Below, in pieces: positions 1 through 7,321 of a stretch of DNA of 42,571 bases. A program made the translations under genes and the position numbers. Source of the stretch: an uncultured Chloroflexota bacterium. Its GTDB lineage: Bacteria > Chloroflexota > Anaerolineae > Aggregatilineales > Phototrophicaceae. Numbering within the stretch: position 1 is the stretch's first letter; the number at the start of each line of letters is the position of its first letter. The stretch covers positions 1 through 42,571 of the forward strand of contig CALJKV010000053.1 of the NCBI GenBank assembly GCA_937974245.1, written 5' to 3'. A model generated the notes under the pieces. That model saw only the letters and a list, made by a program, of their open reading frames with translations. It was not told the origin of the DNA and did no database searches.

Positions 1-9
1 GTGCGCCGT

Positions 10-1149
10 TTAGTACGACTTCAGGCAGCAAATTGACTTTTCAAATGGCTTCTTAGGCTTTGAACTTTTTTGAGGGATAGTTAAGACGATGTTCTTCTTC
101 TGTGCATACTCTTCAAGGCTTAGCTCAATAAATACACGAAGCATGACCGCACAGCTATTAGGATATTTTTCCACGTCCAATCTGCGCAGTTCATGGTATA
201 TCTGGTTTATTCTGGTGTGTTGTATTTCAACTTTATATTTTCCAGGCATCAATGTTTTTCGTTTTGGGCTGACGTTACGAGGGGATTTACCCGCATTTTT
301 AGATGTCGATGTCACAGTGGCGGTTTTATGATTGGGATCTGAATTACCTATAGGTGTTGGTAATGGTCTTTGATTTACTTGACGCGCATATTCTATCCGC
401 TGTTCTTTTGTATCTAAATCTGTAACTTTGATTTCTTTGTTGGCAATTTCACTTACTATTATAGCTAGGCGACCAATAACTACATCTCTGTCGCCGACAA
501 TAGTAAGCTCATTCTTCTCTACATTAACCCCCAATTCGTGGCGCACTTCAGGAGTGTTTAGAAGTCTCGTAATATTGGTAATGGAGATTTTTGCTAATTT
601 TTCGCGGGTCGTTTCGTCAATCCAGTCGCTATCTCTTACCAGATCAACCACTGTTAATGCTGGAGAAGTACCTCGAAATCTTTGTCTTGCTACACCATCC
701 CAGTTCACGATGCCAATGCCATCGTTTTCCCCTGTGTGTTTAAGGTTGATCCAATGCTCAGCATCGTCTCTACTCTGAACAATGTTACAAACGATGAGCG
801 ATGGTAAGTAATCTAGCCTGTCTTCGTGAATTTTTATTAACCGCTTCTCGAATTTTTTAGGCAATTCTATTGAATTCAACAATTCGAGAGAAGTACAGAG
901 TTTAAGCGCGGCTATTCGTCTATTACCTTCTAGAACGGTATATATCCCTTTTTCTTCTGCTTCTACAACGATTGGTAAATCGGAAGGATTAAGGCCTCTT
1001 TCTGCAATATCCTCGGCAAGATTAACGAGTTTAATCCCTTGTTCATGGGCTATTGCAGCAAGAGCATGTCGTTGGTCATTTTGAGAATCATTCCGAGGGT
1101 TCGCTAGATCTATCATCAGATTTTCCAACGCAATTTCTTGAACTGCCAT
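10..1149 (-). CDS. ParB/sulfiredoxin-like nuclease-domain protein, orphan
   Basis: This 379-residue protein has a ParB-type N-terminal domain. The box EGNRRIAALKL at about residues 74-84 matches the GxRRxxA loop of the ParB/Srx fold, which binds nucleotide in ParB and hydrolyses nucleic acid or nucleotide in relatives. A C-terminal segment after a basic, Ser/Thr-rich linker (about 270-300) looks helical and is not recognised. There is no helix-turn-helix that I can identify and no ParA partner next to it, so a chromosome-partition role is unlikely. Stand-alone proteins of this kind are common in phages, mobile elements and defence islands. The gene is visibly AT-richer than its neighbours, which suggests transfer. 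GGAAGGG precedes the ATG and a good promoter lies upstream. The stop is only 10 bases from the window edge and the last 20 or so residues look atypical, so a late frameshift cannot be excluded. Confidence 0.6.
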   Translation of the reverse strand: MAVQEIALENLMIDLANPRNDSQNDQRHALAAIAHEQGIKLVNLAEDIAERGLNPSDLPIVVEAEEKGIYTVLEGNRRIAALKLCTSLELLNSIELPKKFEKRLIKIHEDRLDYLPSLIVCNIVQSRDDAEHWINLKHTGENDGIGIVNWDGVARQRFRGTSPALTVVDLVRDSDWIDETTREKLAKISITNITRLLNTPEVRHELGVNVEKNELTIVGDRDVVIGRLAIIVSEIANKEIKVTDLDTKEQRIEYARQVNQRPLPTPIGNSDPNHKTATVTSTSKNAGKSPRNVSPKRKTLMPGKYKVEIQHTRINQIYHELRRLDVEKYPNSCAVMLRVFIELSLEEYAQKKNIVLTIPQKSSKPKKPFEKSICCLKSY

Positions 1150-1195
1150 TCTACCCTTCCTAAGATGAAGCTATTACTATAACACGCTAGATGTT

Positions 1196-1224
1196 ATTAT
1201 ATGATTGTTGTCGTCACTTTGCAA
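1196..1224 (-). promoter_or_regulatory. Sigma-70-type promoter of the ParB-like gene
   Basis: On the minus strand TTGCAA (1219-1224) is followed after exactly 17 bases by a consensus TATAAT (1196-1201). The start codon lies about 47 bases downstream, so the ParB-like gene has its own promoter and is not read from the mutase gene. Confidence 0.6.
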
Positions 1225-1283
1225 TGAATTGCTTTCAGGTTTATCATATTGAAGTAATTTAAAATGCTATTCTCCAATACTCT

Positions 1284-2954
1284 TTATATACTCACACTAG
1301 GCCGGTATTCCCCGAAGACGCCGCGCAGGGTGTGGCAGATTTCGCCCAGGGTCACGTCATTTTCGACGGACTCAATAAAGAGGGGCATCAGGTTCTCTCC
1401 GCCCCGCGCCGCCGTTTCCAGGTGGGCGCGGAGTTCGGCTACCCGCCCGTTATCGCGTCCAGCCCGCAGCGCTGCCAGTTTTGCCCGCTGCGCCGCTTCA
1501 ATCGCCGGGTCCACCCGGAGCAGGTCGGGCTGTACTTCATCGTCTACCGTGAACTGGTTCACACCGACGATCACCTGTTCGCCGCGTTCTACCGCCTGTA
1601 AGTAGGCATAGGCCGCGTCCTGAATCTCGCCATTGATGAAGCCGTTTTCGATTGCCGGTAATGCTCCGCCCAGGCCGTCAATCCGGGTGATGTAGTCCTG
1701 CGCCCGCCTTACAATATCGTCAGTCAGGCTCTCGATGAGGTAGCTCCCCGCCAGCGGGTCAATGCTATCAGCGACTCCGGTCTCGTAGGCGATGATCTGC
1801 TGAGTCCGCAGTGCCACCTGGACGGCCTTCTCGGTGGGAAGCGCCAGCGCCTCGTCCATGCTGTTCGTGTGGAGCGACTGCGTGCCGCCCATCACCGCTG
1901 CCAGGGCTTGCAGCGCCACACGCACGATATTGTTCTCCGGTTGCTGCGCTGTGAGGGTGCTGCCGCCGGTCTGCGTGTGGAACTTCAACTGCCAACTGCG
2001 CGGGTTCTGCGCTTTGAATCGCTCGTGCATGATGTGCGCCCACAGCTTGCGGGCGGCGCGGAACTTGGCGATTTCTTCCAAGAACTGGTTATGGGCGTTG
2101 AAGAAGAACGAAAGCTGCGGCGCGAAGTCATCCACATCCAGCCCGGCATCCACTGCCGCCTGCACGTAAGCGATACCGTTCGCCAGCGTGAAGGCCACTT
2201 CCTGCACCGCCGTACAGCCCGCCTCGCGGATATGGTAGCCGCTGATGCTGATGGTGTTCCAGTGCGGCACATTGGTCTGGCAGTATCCGAACAGGTCGGT
2301 AATCAACCGCATCGAAGGGGCAGGCGGGAAGATATATGTCCCCCGCGCTACATACTCTTTGAGAATGTCGTTCTGCACTGTGCCGCGCAGCTTGTTCTCT
2401 GCCGCGCCCTGGCGTTTCGCCACCGCGATATACATTGCCAGCAGAATTGCCGCCGGGGCATTAATCGTCATACTGGTGGAGACTTTATCGAGCGGAATCG
2501 AGTCGAACAACCGCGCCATGTCCTGCACACTGCTGATGCTCACACCCACTTTGCCGACTTCGCCTTCCGCCAGCGGGTCGTCAGCATCATAGCCGATCTG
2601 TGTCGGCAGGTCGAAGGCCACCGATAGCCCGGTTTGCCCCTGTTCGAGCAGGTAGCGGTAGCGGGCGTTGGATTCTTCCGCCGTCGCGTACCCGGCATAC
2701 TGCCGCATCGTCCAGAAGCGCCCCCGGTACATGGTGGGCTGTACGCCGCGCGTATAAGGGTACTCACCCGGAAACCCCGATTCTTCCGCGTAATCCCCTG
2801 GGGCATCATCCGGCGTGTACAGCCGTTTGACCGGGATGCCGGATGAAGTCGTGAATTCTGTTTTGCGTTCCGGAAATTTCTTCAACCCCGGATTAACGAG
2901 CTGTTCTTCCCAAATGCGTTGTGCATCCAGAAGCGCCGGTTTTTGTTCAGCCAT
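1284..2954 (-). CDS. Methylmalonyl-CoA mutase, catalytic (alpha) subunit
   Basis: The enzyme interconverts methylmalonyl-CoA and succinyl-CoA with adenosylcobalamin in propionate and branched-chain amino acid breakdown. The 556 residues cover only the TIM-barrel substrate domain. The C-terminal B12-binding domain (DxHxxG) of full-length mutases is absent, as in split archaeal-type enzymes. Seen in sequence: TMRQYAGYA with Tyr86, LKEYVARGTY with Arg204, AFDLP near 113, and SGYHIREAG with His241. From memory of the family, Tyr plus Arg at these two positions mark true methylmalonyl-CoA mutase. Isobutyryl-CoA mutase has Phe/Gln and 2-hydroxyisobutyryl-CoA mutase Ile/Gln. AAGGAAG precedes the ATG. 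The partner B12 subunit is not in the window, but the epimerase lies about 6 kb away. Confidence 0.93.
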   Translation of the reverse strand: MAEQKPALLDAQRIWEEQLVNPGLKKFPERKTEFTTSSGIPVKRLYTPDDAPGDYAEESGFPGEYPYTRGVQPTMYRGRFWTMRQYAGYATAEESNARYRYLLEQGQTGLSVAFDLPTQIGYDADDPLAEGEVGKVGVSISSVQDMARLFDSIPLDKVSTSMTINAPAAILLAMYIAVAKRQGAAENKLRGTVQNDILKEYVARGTYIFPPAPSMRLITDLFGYCQTNVPHWNTISISGYHIREAGCTAVQEVAFTLANGIAYVQAAVDAGLDVDDFAPQLSFFFNAHNQFLEEIAKFRAARKLWAHIMHERFKAQNPRSWQLKFHTQTGGSTLTAQQPENNIVRVALQALAAVMGGTQSLHTNSMDEALALPTEKAVQVALRTQQIIAYETGVADSIDPLAGSYLIESLTDDIVRRAQDYITRIDGLGGALPAIENGFINGEIQDAAYAYLQAVERGEQVIVGVNQFTVDDEVQPDLLRVDPAIEAAQRAKLAALRAGRDNGRVAELRAHLETAARGGENLMPLFIESVENDVTLGEICHTLRGVFGEYRPSVSI

Positions 2955-2992
2955 AAACGAGCTTCCTTGTCGCCTGATTCATGAATGGTCTG

Positions 2993-3021
2993 ATTGTAAC
3001 GCATCTCATAACTGCTGGAAA
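2993..3021 (-). promoter_or_regulatory. Possible promoter of the mutase gene
   Basis: On the minus strand TTTCCA (3016-3021), a 17-base spacer and TACAAT (2993-2998) lie about 40 bases upstream of the mutase ATG. The -35 is a poor match, so the call is tentative. Confidence 0.35.
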
Positions 3022-3037
3022 CAGCGCCGAGCAGGAA

Positions 3038-3658
3038 CTATCCGGCCAGGAGTTTGACGGCCAGCAGGAACCATATCACCCCGAAAAGACGATTCATCCC
3101 GATTTCAGCCCGGCGGTAGAGGGCACGTACCCGGATGTAGGAGAACAGCATCGCTACGCTGGTATACCAGGTGAGCGTAATGGTCACCAGCAGCAGTCCG
3201 GCCAACACCTTGTCACTCAGGGTGGAGGTCAGAGGGATAAATGTGGTGAAGATCGACAGGAAATACAGCGCCGAAGCCGGATTAGCGATGGCCGTCATGA
3301 ATCCGCTGCGGTAAGCTCCGCCATAGCTCATATCCAAGGGGAGTGTATCGGAGTCAACTATTCCAGCTAGGCGGGGTGCCCGCTTGAGTAGTCCCCATCC
3401 CATGTGGGTGAAATAGAGCGCGCCAAAGACGCGAATGCCGTTATAGATTAGTGGCGACTGGGAAATCACTGCTGCGAAACCGATGATACCAGCAGTGACA
3501 TACAGGCTGCTCCCGGTTGCGACACCACCGACGGTCAGCAGCCCGCTGCGGCGGGAATACGTCAGCGCGTTCTGCGTAACGGTCAGGAAATTCGCGCCGG
3601 GAGTCATCACAGCGGCAATGTGAATCGAAGCCAGCGCCAGGAAGAGCGCGGAATTCAT
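3038..3658 (-). CDS. LysE/RhtB-family amino acid exporter
   Basis: The 206-residue membrane protein belongs to the LysE/RhtB family, which exports amino acids or related small solutes across the cytoplasmic membrane. The N-terminus carries the family signature TPGANFL, with about six hydrophobic segments and a short loop of Arg/Tyr residues (VRALYRR) before the last one. The length fits the family norm of about 205. I chose the ATG at 3658 because GGGAG stands six bases upstream. A longer in-frame extension to 3808 has a basic, non-family N-terminus and would overlap the promoter region. The gene is divergent from the DUF4203-like gene. The substrate cannot be told from sequence. Confidence 0.85.
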   Translation of the reverse strand: MNSALFLALASIHIAAVMTPGANFLTVTQNALTYSRRSGLLTVGGVATGSSLYVTAGIIGFAAVISQSPLIYNGIRVFGALYFTHMGWGLLKRAPRLAGIVDSDTLPLDMSYGGAYRSGFMTAIANPASALYFLSIFTTFIPLTSTLSDKVLAGLLLVTITLTWYTSVAMLFSYIRVRALYRRAEIGMNRLFGVIWFLLAVKLLAG

Positions 3659-3703
3659 GATGTATCTCCCTTTGCGAATAACATGATGAGCAGTATGCAC
3701 GCT

Positions 3704-3733
3704 ATTGTACGACCGGAAACCGAAGCATAGCAA
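3704..3733 (-). promoter_or_regulatory. Possible promoter of the LysE-family gene
   Basis: On the minus strand TTGCTA (3728-3733) and TACAAT (3704-3709) are separated by 18 bases, about 45 bases before the exporter ATG. Confidence 0.4.
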
Positions 3734-3769
3734 TAACCGCGCTGATACACAGTGTGACCTCGGGGAGAT

Positions 3770-3798
3770 TTGTGATGTAACGGGGCGAGGCTTATAAT
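3770..3798 (+). promoter_or_regulatory. Promoter of the DUF4203-like gene
   Basis: TTGTGA (3770-3775), a 17-base spacer and consensus TATAAT (3793-3798) place a start site near 3805, about 28 bases before the ATG at 3833. It is divergent from the LysE-family promoter, with about 37 bases between the two -35 boxes. Confidence 0.6.
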
Positions 3799-3832
3799 CT
3801 GTTTTCAAATGATGCTTGTGGAGGGATAAGCG

Positions 3833-4417
3833 ATGGTCGCCTATGGTGCATTAGGAGCGCTGCTCGCCACCGGAATCGGGCTGTTAAGCTGTTTCTTTGG
3901 CTTTCGTCTGTTTCGTATCATCCTGGCTCTCCTCGGGTTTCTGCTGGGCTTTTCGTTAGGGCTTACGCTGTTCGGCGGCGATCAACAGGTTACCGCGATT
4001 ATCATTGGCATCATTCTGGGTATCGTCGGTGCGGTCATTTTCTATGCCTTGTACTTCATTGGCGTGGCACTATCAGGTGCTGTACTCGGGGCTTTTCTGG
4101 CAGTGACGTTGATGTCTGCTTTGAATATTGATGCGAATGCTCTGGGGGTTGTGCTGGTGGTCGTTGGCATTATCCTGGGCGCGGTGGTTGCTATGGCGAT
4201 CAACAAGCTGATGATTATCCTCAGCACAGCTTTAAGCGGCGCAGGCGGCGTGATATACGGGGCGGCCTATTTTCTCCCAGGTGTCTTCCTGACCATCGGG
4301 GCAAACAGTGTGTCGCCGACGCTCGTTGGGGGTATCGCCTGGTTGATACTGGCCGTCGCCGGAATCGTGTACCAATACCGGGAAAACAAGAACAGGCTTG
4401 CTTCCGACAAAAAGTGA
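3833..4417 (+). CDS. DUF4203/TMEM198-like multi-pass membrane protein
   Basis: The 194-residue protein is almost entirely hydrophobic, with about six to seven membrane segments rich in Gly, Ile, Leu and Val. It ends in a short basic cytoplasmic tail (YRENKNRLASDKK). Repeated glycine-rich helices such as FLLGFSLGLTLFGG and ILGIVGAVIFY resemble the DUF4203/TMEM198-like family, whose function in bacteria is unknown. GGAGGG lies seven bases before the ATG. It is transcribed alone: the LysE-family gene is divergent and the CYTH gene is convergent with only 21 bases between stops. I infer membrane location only and assign no substrate. Confidence 0.6.
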   Translation: MVAYGALGALLATGIGLLSCFFGFRLFRIILALLGFLLGFSLGLTLFGGDQQVTAIIIGIILGIVGAVIFYALYFIGVALSGAVLGAFLAVTLMSALNIDANALGVVLVVVGIILGAVVAMAINKLMIILSTALSGAGGVIYGAAYFLPGVFLTIGANSVSPTLVGGIAWLILAVAGIVYQYRENKNRLASDKK

Positions 4418-4438
4418 TGGTCTGATGATCGCTCAGCG

Positions 4439-5035
4439 TTACGCCGGGGTAAAGGCGCTTTCCGGCACAGTGATTTCCTTGAAATTTTCAAACGTCAAGT
4501 CTGTGAAGCTCAGCCCCATGTGCCGTTTGACCTGCTCGAACAGCCCGGCATAACTGGCGTTCATGCGGGGCTGTTCGCTTAATTCCAGTTGTTGAATCAA
4601 GCGTTCAATGATCTCCTGTGTTCCTTCAATCTCAATGAAGTTGCCATACGGGAGTTCGTCCAGCACAATCTCCGCATCGTCCAATTCATAAGTGGTGCGG
4701 TACTTTTCGTAGATCATGTACGGCTGGTAGCCCAGTTTGTCCAGGATAGTCTGCATCGTATTAAAATCGGTGACTTCGACTTCCGCCTCGAACCGGCTGA
4801 TGATACCGTCCCTGGCCGTGCCGCTGTCCTTGTAAGTCAGGCGGGCACGGGAATCCTGGCGCATCCGCACGACGATTCCGCTGGAAACCAGCGTATGCTC
4901 GGCGTTTTCATAGCGCACATTATGTTCATGTACTCTGGATGCTGTCAGACGGGCGCCGAGTCGTTCAAGCCGTATCTGTACGATTTCCAGGTGTGGTACA
5001 TACAGTTTAATCTCAGTTTCGATATAGTCTGTCAT
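4439..5035 (-). CDS. CYTH-domain protein (class IV cyclase / thiamine triphosphatase fold)
   Basis: The 198-residue protein carries the CYTH triphosphate-tunnel fold. The N-terminal ETEIK (residues 6-10) is the ExExK signature that binds the metal-triphosphate. Further tunnel residues are in VRMRQDSRARLTYK, the acidic RFEAEVEV segment, the lone K in YEKYR, and LDELPYGNFIEIEG. Members hydrolyse inorganic triphosphate or thiamine triphosphate, or make cyclic AMP. Sequence does not decide between these, and triphosphatase is the most common activity. The ATG at 5035 has GGAG eight bases upstream and starts the protein at the signature. The preceding gene stops one base before it, so the two are translationally coupled. 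Confidence 0.85.
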   Translation of the reverse strand: MTDYIETEIKLYVPHLEIVQIRLERLGARLTASRVHEHNVRYENAEHTLVSSGIVVRMRQDSRARLTYKDSGTARDGIISRFEAEVEVTDFNTMQTILDKLGYQPYMIYEKYRTTYELDDAEIVLDELPYGNFIEIEGTQEIIERLIQQLELSEQPRMNASYAGLFEQVKRHMGLSFTDLTFENFKEITVPESAFTPA

Positions 5036-5036
5036 G

Positions 5037-5507
5037 TTATCTCCATACATCTTTCGCGGATTCTGGCAGATGCTCATGAACCGCCGCAATCAGATCGGCA
5101 TGAACATCCTGTGCCAGTTTGGGGGCGAGGATGATGCTCTTGGCGAACCCGCCCGCCGCCCGTTCCAGCATCCACAGGTCAACGCCATGTGCCGGAATAT
5201 TGGGCTGGTCGGGCAAGTGGTCAAAACGCAGTTTGAGCAGCACCCCCGCAAAGGCATCGAACTGCTCCTGCCCAACAGGCAGTGTCAGTGGTTTGCGGTT
5301 GAATAATCCCCGGTAGGCGACTTCCAACTGGGGCGAGTCGGCTACATAGCGCGATAGAGTTGCCACCGAATCATATGAACGACTGTCATGATACCGGATT
5401 GTCAGCCGATAGACAGCCCGCATCCCCGGTCGTTGGGCGATCTGCTCCGCCGGTTTGAGTCCTAATTCATCCGCGATGACTCGCAGTAAATACGCTTGAT
5501 AGTCCAT
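5037..5507 (-). CDS. Uncharacterised protein coupled to the CYTH gene
   Basis: The 156-residue soluble protein is not recognised. It has no signal peptide or membrane segment, and a mixed alpha/beta composition with a C-terminal acidic helix. Its stop codon ends one base before the CYTH start, whose ribosome-binding site lies inside its last codons, so the pair is made together. GAGG precedes its ATG. It lies 71 bases downstream of the MDR oxidoreductase on the same strand. Tight coupling suggests a shared task with the triphosphate-tunnel enzyme, but this is inference only. Confidence 0.7.
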   Translation of the reverse strand: MDYQAYLLRVIADELGLKPAEQIAQRPGMRAVYRLTIRYHDSRSYDSVATLSRYVADSPQLEVAYRGLFNRKPLTLPVGQEQFDAFAGVLLKLRFDHLPDQPNIPAHGVDLWMLERAAGGFAKSIILAPKLAQDVHADLIAAVHEHLPESAKDVWR

Positions 5508-5578
5508 ACACCTCAGTAGAAGAACATTACAATTGCAGTTGTTTACCTGTTAGCGCCTGTTTTTCTGGCTCTTATGCG

Positions 5579-6610
5579 CTAAAGCTCCAGCACGACTTTG
5601 CCGAAAACGTCGAAGTTTTCCAGTGCCGCCTGCGCCTGTTGCGCTTCTTCCAGCGGGTACGCCGCGCCGATTACCGGCTTGAGTTTGCCCGCAAACACCA
5701 GGTTCATCACTTTAACATAATCCTGGTGTGGTCCCATTGTGCTGCCGATAATACTAAGATGGCGGAAGAATACCTGCCGCAGGTCAATCTCGACCATCGG
5801 GCCGCTGGTATTGCCGACCACCAGCAGCCGACCGCCGATTTTGGTCGAGCGAATGCTGTCGTTAAATGTAGCTTGCCCGACATTATCCACCACAACATCA
5901 AAGCCCTGCTTGTCGCTTAACTTATAAAGTGTCTTCGCCCATTCTGGCGTTTCCGCCCGATTGACCACCACATCCGCGCCCAGTTCCCGTGCTTTTTCGC
6001 ACTTTTCGGCGCTACTGCCCACCACGAACACCTTTGCGCCGGCCAGTTTTGCGATCTGGATGCTGGCCGTATTAACCCCGCCGCCCGCGCCCACAACCAG
6101 CACGGTTTCCCCCGCTCGTAGCCCGCCCCGTGTCATCAGGGAGTGCCAGGCGGTCACATAGACCAGTCCCGCCGCCGCCGCTTCACTGAACGTCACATGA
6201 TCGGGCATTTTCATCAGGTTGCGTGCCGGCAAAACCACATATTCTGCTGCCACGCCAGGGCGGTGTTCCCCCAGGATGGCGATGCGTGATTGGTTTTCGA
6301 GGCCTGTCATCAGGGCAGGGCTGTCAGGTGGTACAATCGTCGGGTCAATGCTCACCCGGTCTCCCGGCTGAAACTGCGTCACGCCCGCGCCCAGGCTGTC
6401 CACCACACCCGCACCGTCCGCGCACATGATATGTGGTAAATCCAGGTGCAGCCCCGGCCACCCGGCCCGTACCCACAAGTCAAGCCGATTGAGCGCCGCC
6501 GCGCCCACTTTCAACCGGACTTCGCCAGGTCCCGACTCTGGTACAGGTAAATCAGAGGCGAGGGCGATAACATCCAGCCCGCCATGTCCGGTAATCACTG
6601 CTGCTTTCAT
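5579..6610 (-). CDS. MDR-family zinc-less NAD(P)-dependent oxidoreductase
   Basis: The 343-residue protein has the medium-chain dehydrogenase/reductase layout: a GroES-like N-terminal domain (to about 150) and a Rossmann domain with the nucleotide motif GAGGGVNTASIQIAK near 175-190. Catalytic zinc ligands of alcohol dehydrogenases appear missing: the Cys is NRLD, and the usual GHE reads CAD. The structural-zinc Cys cluster is also absent. That points to a quinone-oxidoreductase or enoyl-reductase-like enzyme rather than a zinc alcohol dehydrogenase. The start at 6610 (MKAAVITG) fits the family and has GGATGG eight bases upstream. The ATG at 6622 has AAGG with no spacing. The substrate is unknown. 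Confidence 0.8.
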   Translation of the reverse strand: MKAAVITGHGGLDVIALASDLPVPESGPGEVRLKVGAAALNRLDLWVRAGWPGLHLDLPHIMCADGAGVVDSLGAGVTQFQPGDRVSIDPTIVPPDSPALMTGLENQSRIAILGEHRPGVAAEYVVLPARNLMKMPDHVTFSEAAAAGLVYVTAWHSLMTRGGLRAGETVLVVGAGGGVNTASIQIAKLAGAKVFVVGSSAEKCEKARELGADVVVNRAETPEWAKTLYKLSDKQGFDVVVDNVGQATFNDSIRSTKIGGRLLVVGNTSGPMVEIDLRQVFFRHLSIIGSTMGPHQDYVKVMNLVFAGKLKPVIGAAYPLEEAQQAQAALENFDVFGKVVLEL

Positions 6611-6694
6611 CGTGTAATCCATCCTTGATTAGCATCTTTACTAGTCATTAAGGGAATTGGGCGATGCGGCAACGGCATCAGCCTGATTAAAATT

Positions 6695-7261
6695 TTATAA
6701 TTTCAACTGATCCGGGGATTTTTCAGTCCCATAATATATTGAAATTGGGAAGTGCTCTAAATTCATGTTAGTTGCAAGACCATATGCAACCAACCGATGC
6801 CTACCGTCAGTCACTTCGGTGGATCTGTAAGGTGGATCATCGCCGTCAAACATAAAACAATCACCCAGAGTGATGAAGCAATCCTGTAGGTTGCCTTTGC
6901 ACTCTCCTAGTTTGGTTAATTGCCATCGAACTCTGTCACCGCACAATCCCCCTAAGTCGGCGTCAGTTTGAATATTGCAGGAAGCTCTTATGTATTCAAT
7001 AACACTCGATATAGGATTGTAGCTGTCTGAACTTCCAGGAATGCTCGACCAAATCAAGATTTTATCGTAATCTTCGGGGTATACATCCATCTTGTAGCAA
7101 TGCGGTCTATTTAATACACGTTTAATATGATTCGATGGGGCGGGTGTGGTTTGGTGTTTTTCTCGAAGATCAGCTCGTTCTATTTGATCTAGTTCCTTGA
7201 TGATTTTCACGATTTCTCCGCCATACAACCCGCCTGATTTCTTGTCACTGACTAACTCCAT
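6695..7261 (-). CDS. Uncharacterised AT-rich orphan with a ParB-like DGRHRLVAYG loop
   Basis: I do not recognise this 188-residue protein. It is soluble, contains several cysteines (GGLCGD, GECKGN, GDCFMF), and has DGRHRLVAYGL about 40 residues from its C-terminus. That motif is reminiscent of the [DE]GxxR[LI]xA loop of ParB/Srx-type proteins, but this is only a motif resemblance. Base composition is AT-rich like the ParB-like gene at the left edge and unlike the flanking metabolic genes, suggesting acquisition. No convincing Shine-Dalgarno precedes the ATG at 7261, so the true start may be internal, for example the ATG at 7090. The gene sits between the acyl-CoA dehydrogenase and the MDR gene on the same strand. 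Confidence 0.5.
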   Translation of the reverse strand: MELVSDKKSGGLYGGEIVKIIKELDQIERADLREKHQTTPAPSNHIKRVLNRPHCYKMDVYPEDYDKILIWSSIPGSSDSYNPISSVIEYIRASCNIQTDADLGGLCGDRVRWQLTKLGECKGNLQDCFITLGDCFMFDGDDPPYRSTEVTDGRHRLVAYGLATNMNLEHFPISIYYGTEKSPDQLKL

Positions 7262-7288
7262 TTAGCAATAGGATGTTAGGAGATTGCC

Positions 7289-7313
7289 AGGGGAAAGTCT
7301 AAAACTCTCCCCT
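7289..7313 (-). terminator. Hairpin after the acyl-CoA dehydrogenase gene, without a T tract
   Basis: A 10-base stem (one G.T wobble in the minus-strand transcript) with a 5-base loop lies just after the dehydrogenase stop. No T run follows it, so it may stabilise the mRNA 3' end or be a weak terminator separating the dehydrogenase from the AT-rich orphan. Confidence 0.4.
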
Positions 7314-7321
7314 AGCTGGAT

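Noticed and set aside
1869..2627. Plus-strand open frame of 252 codons opposite the mutase gene
   Set aside because: It is fully antisense to a well-conserved enzyme, with biased His/Arg-rich composition and no family resemblance or ribosome-binding site.
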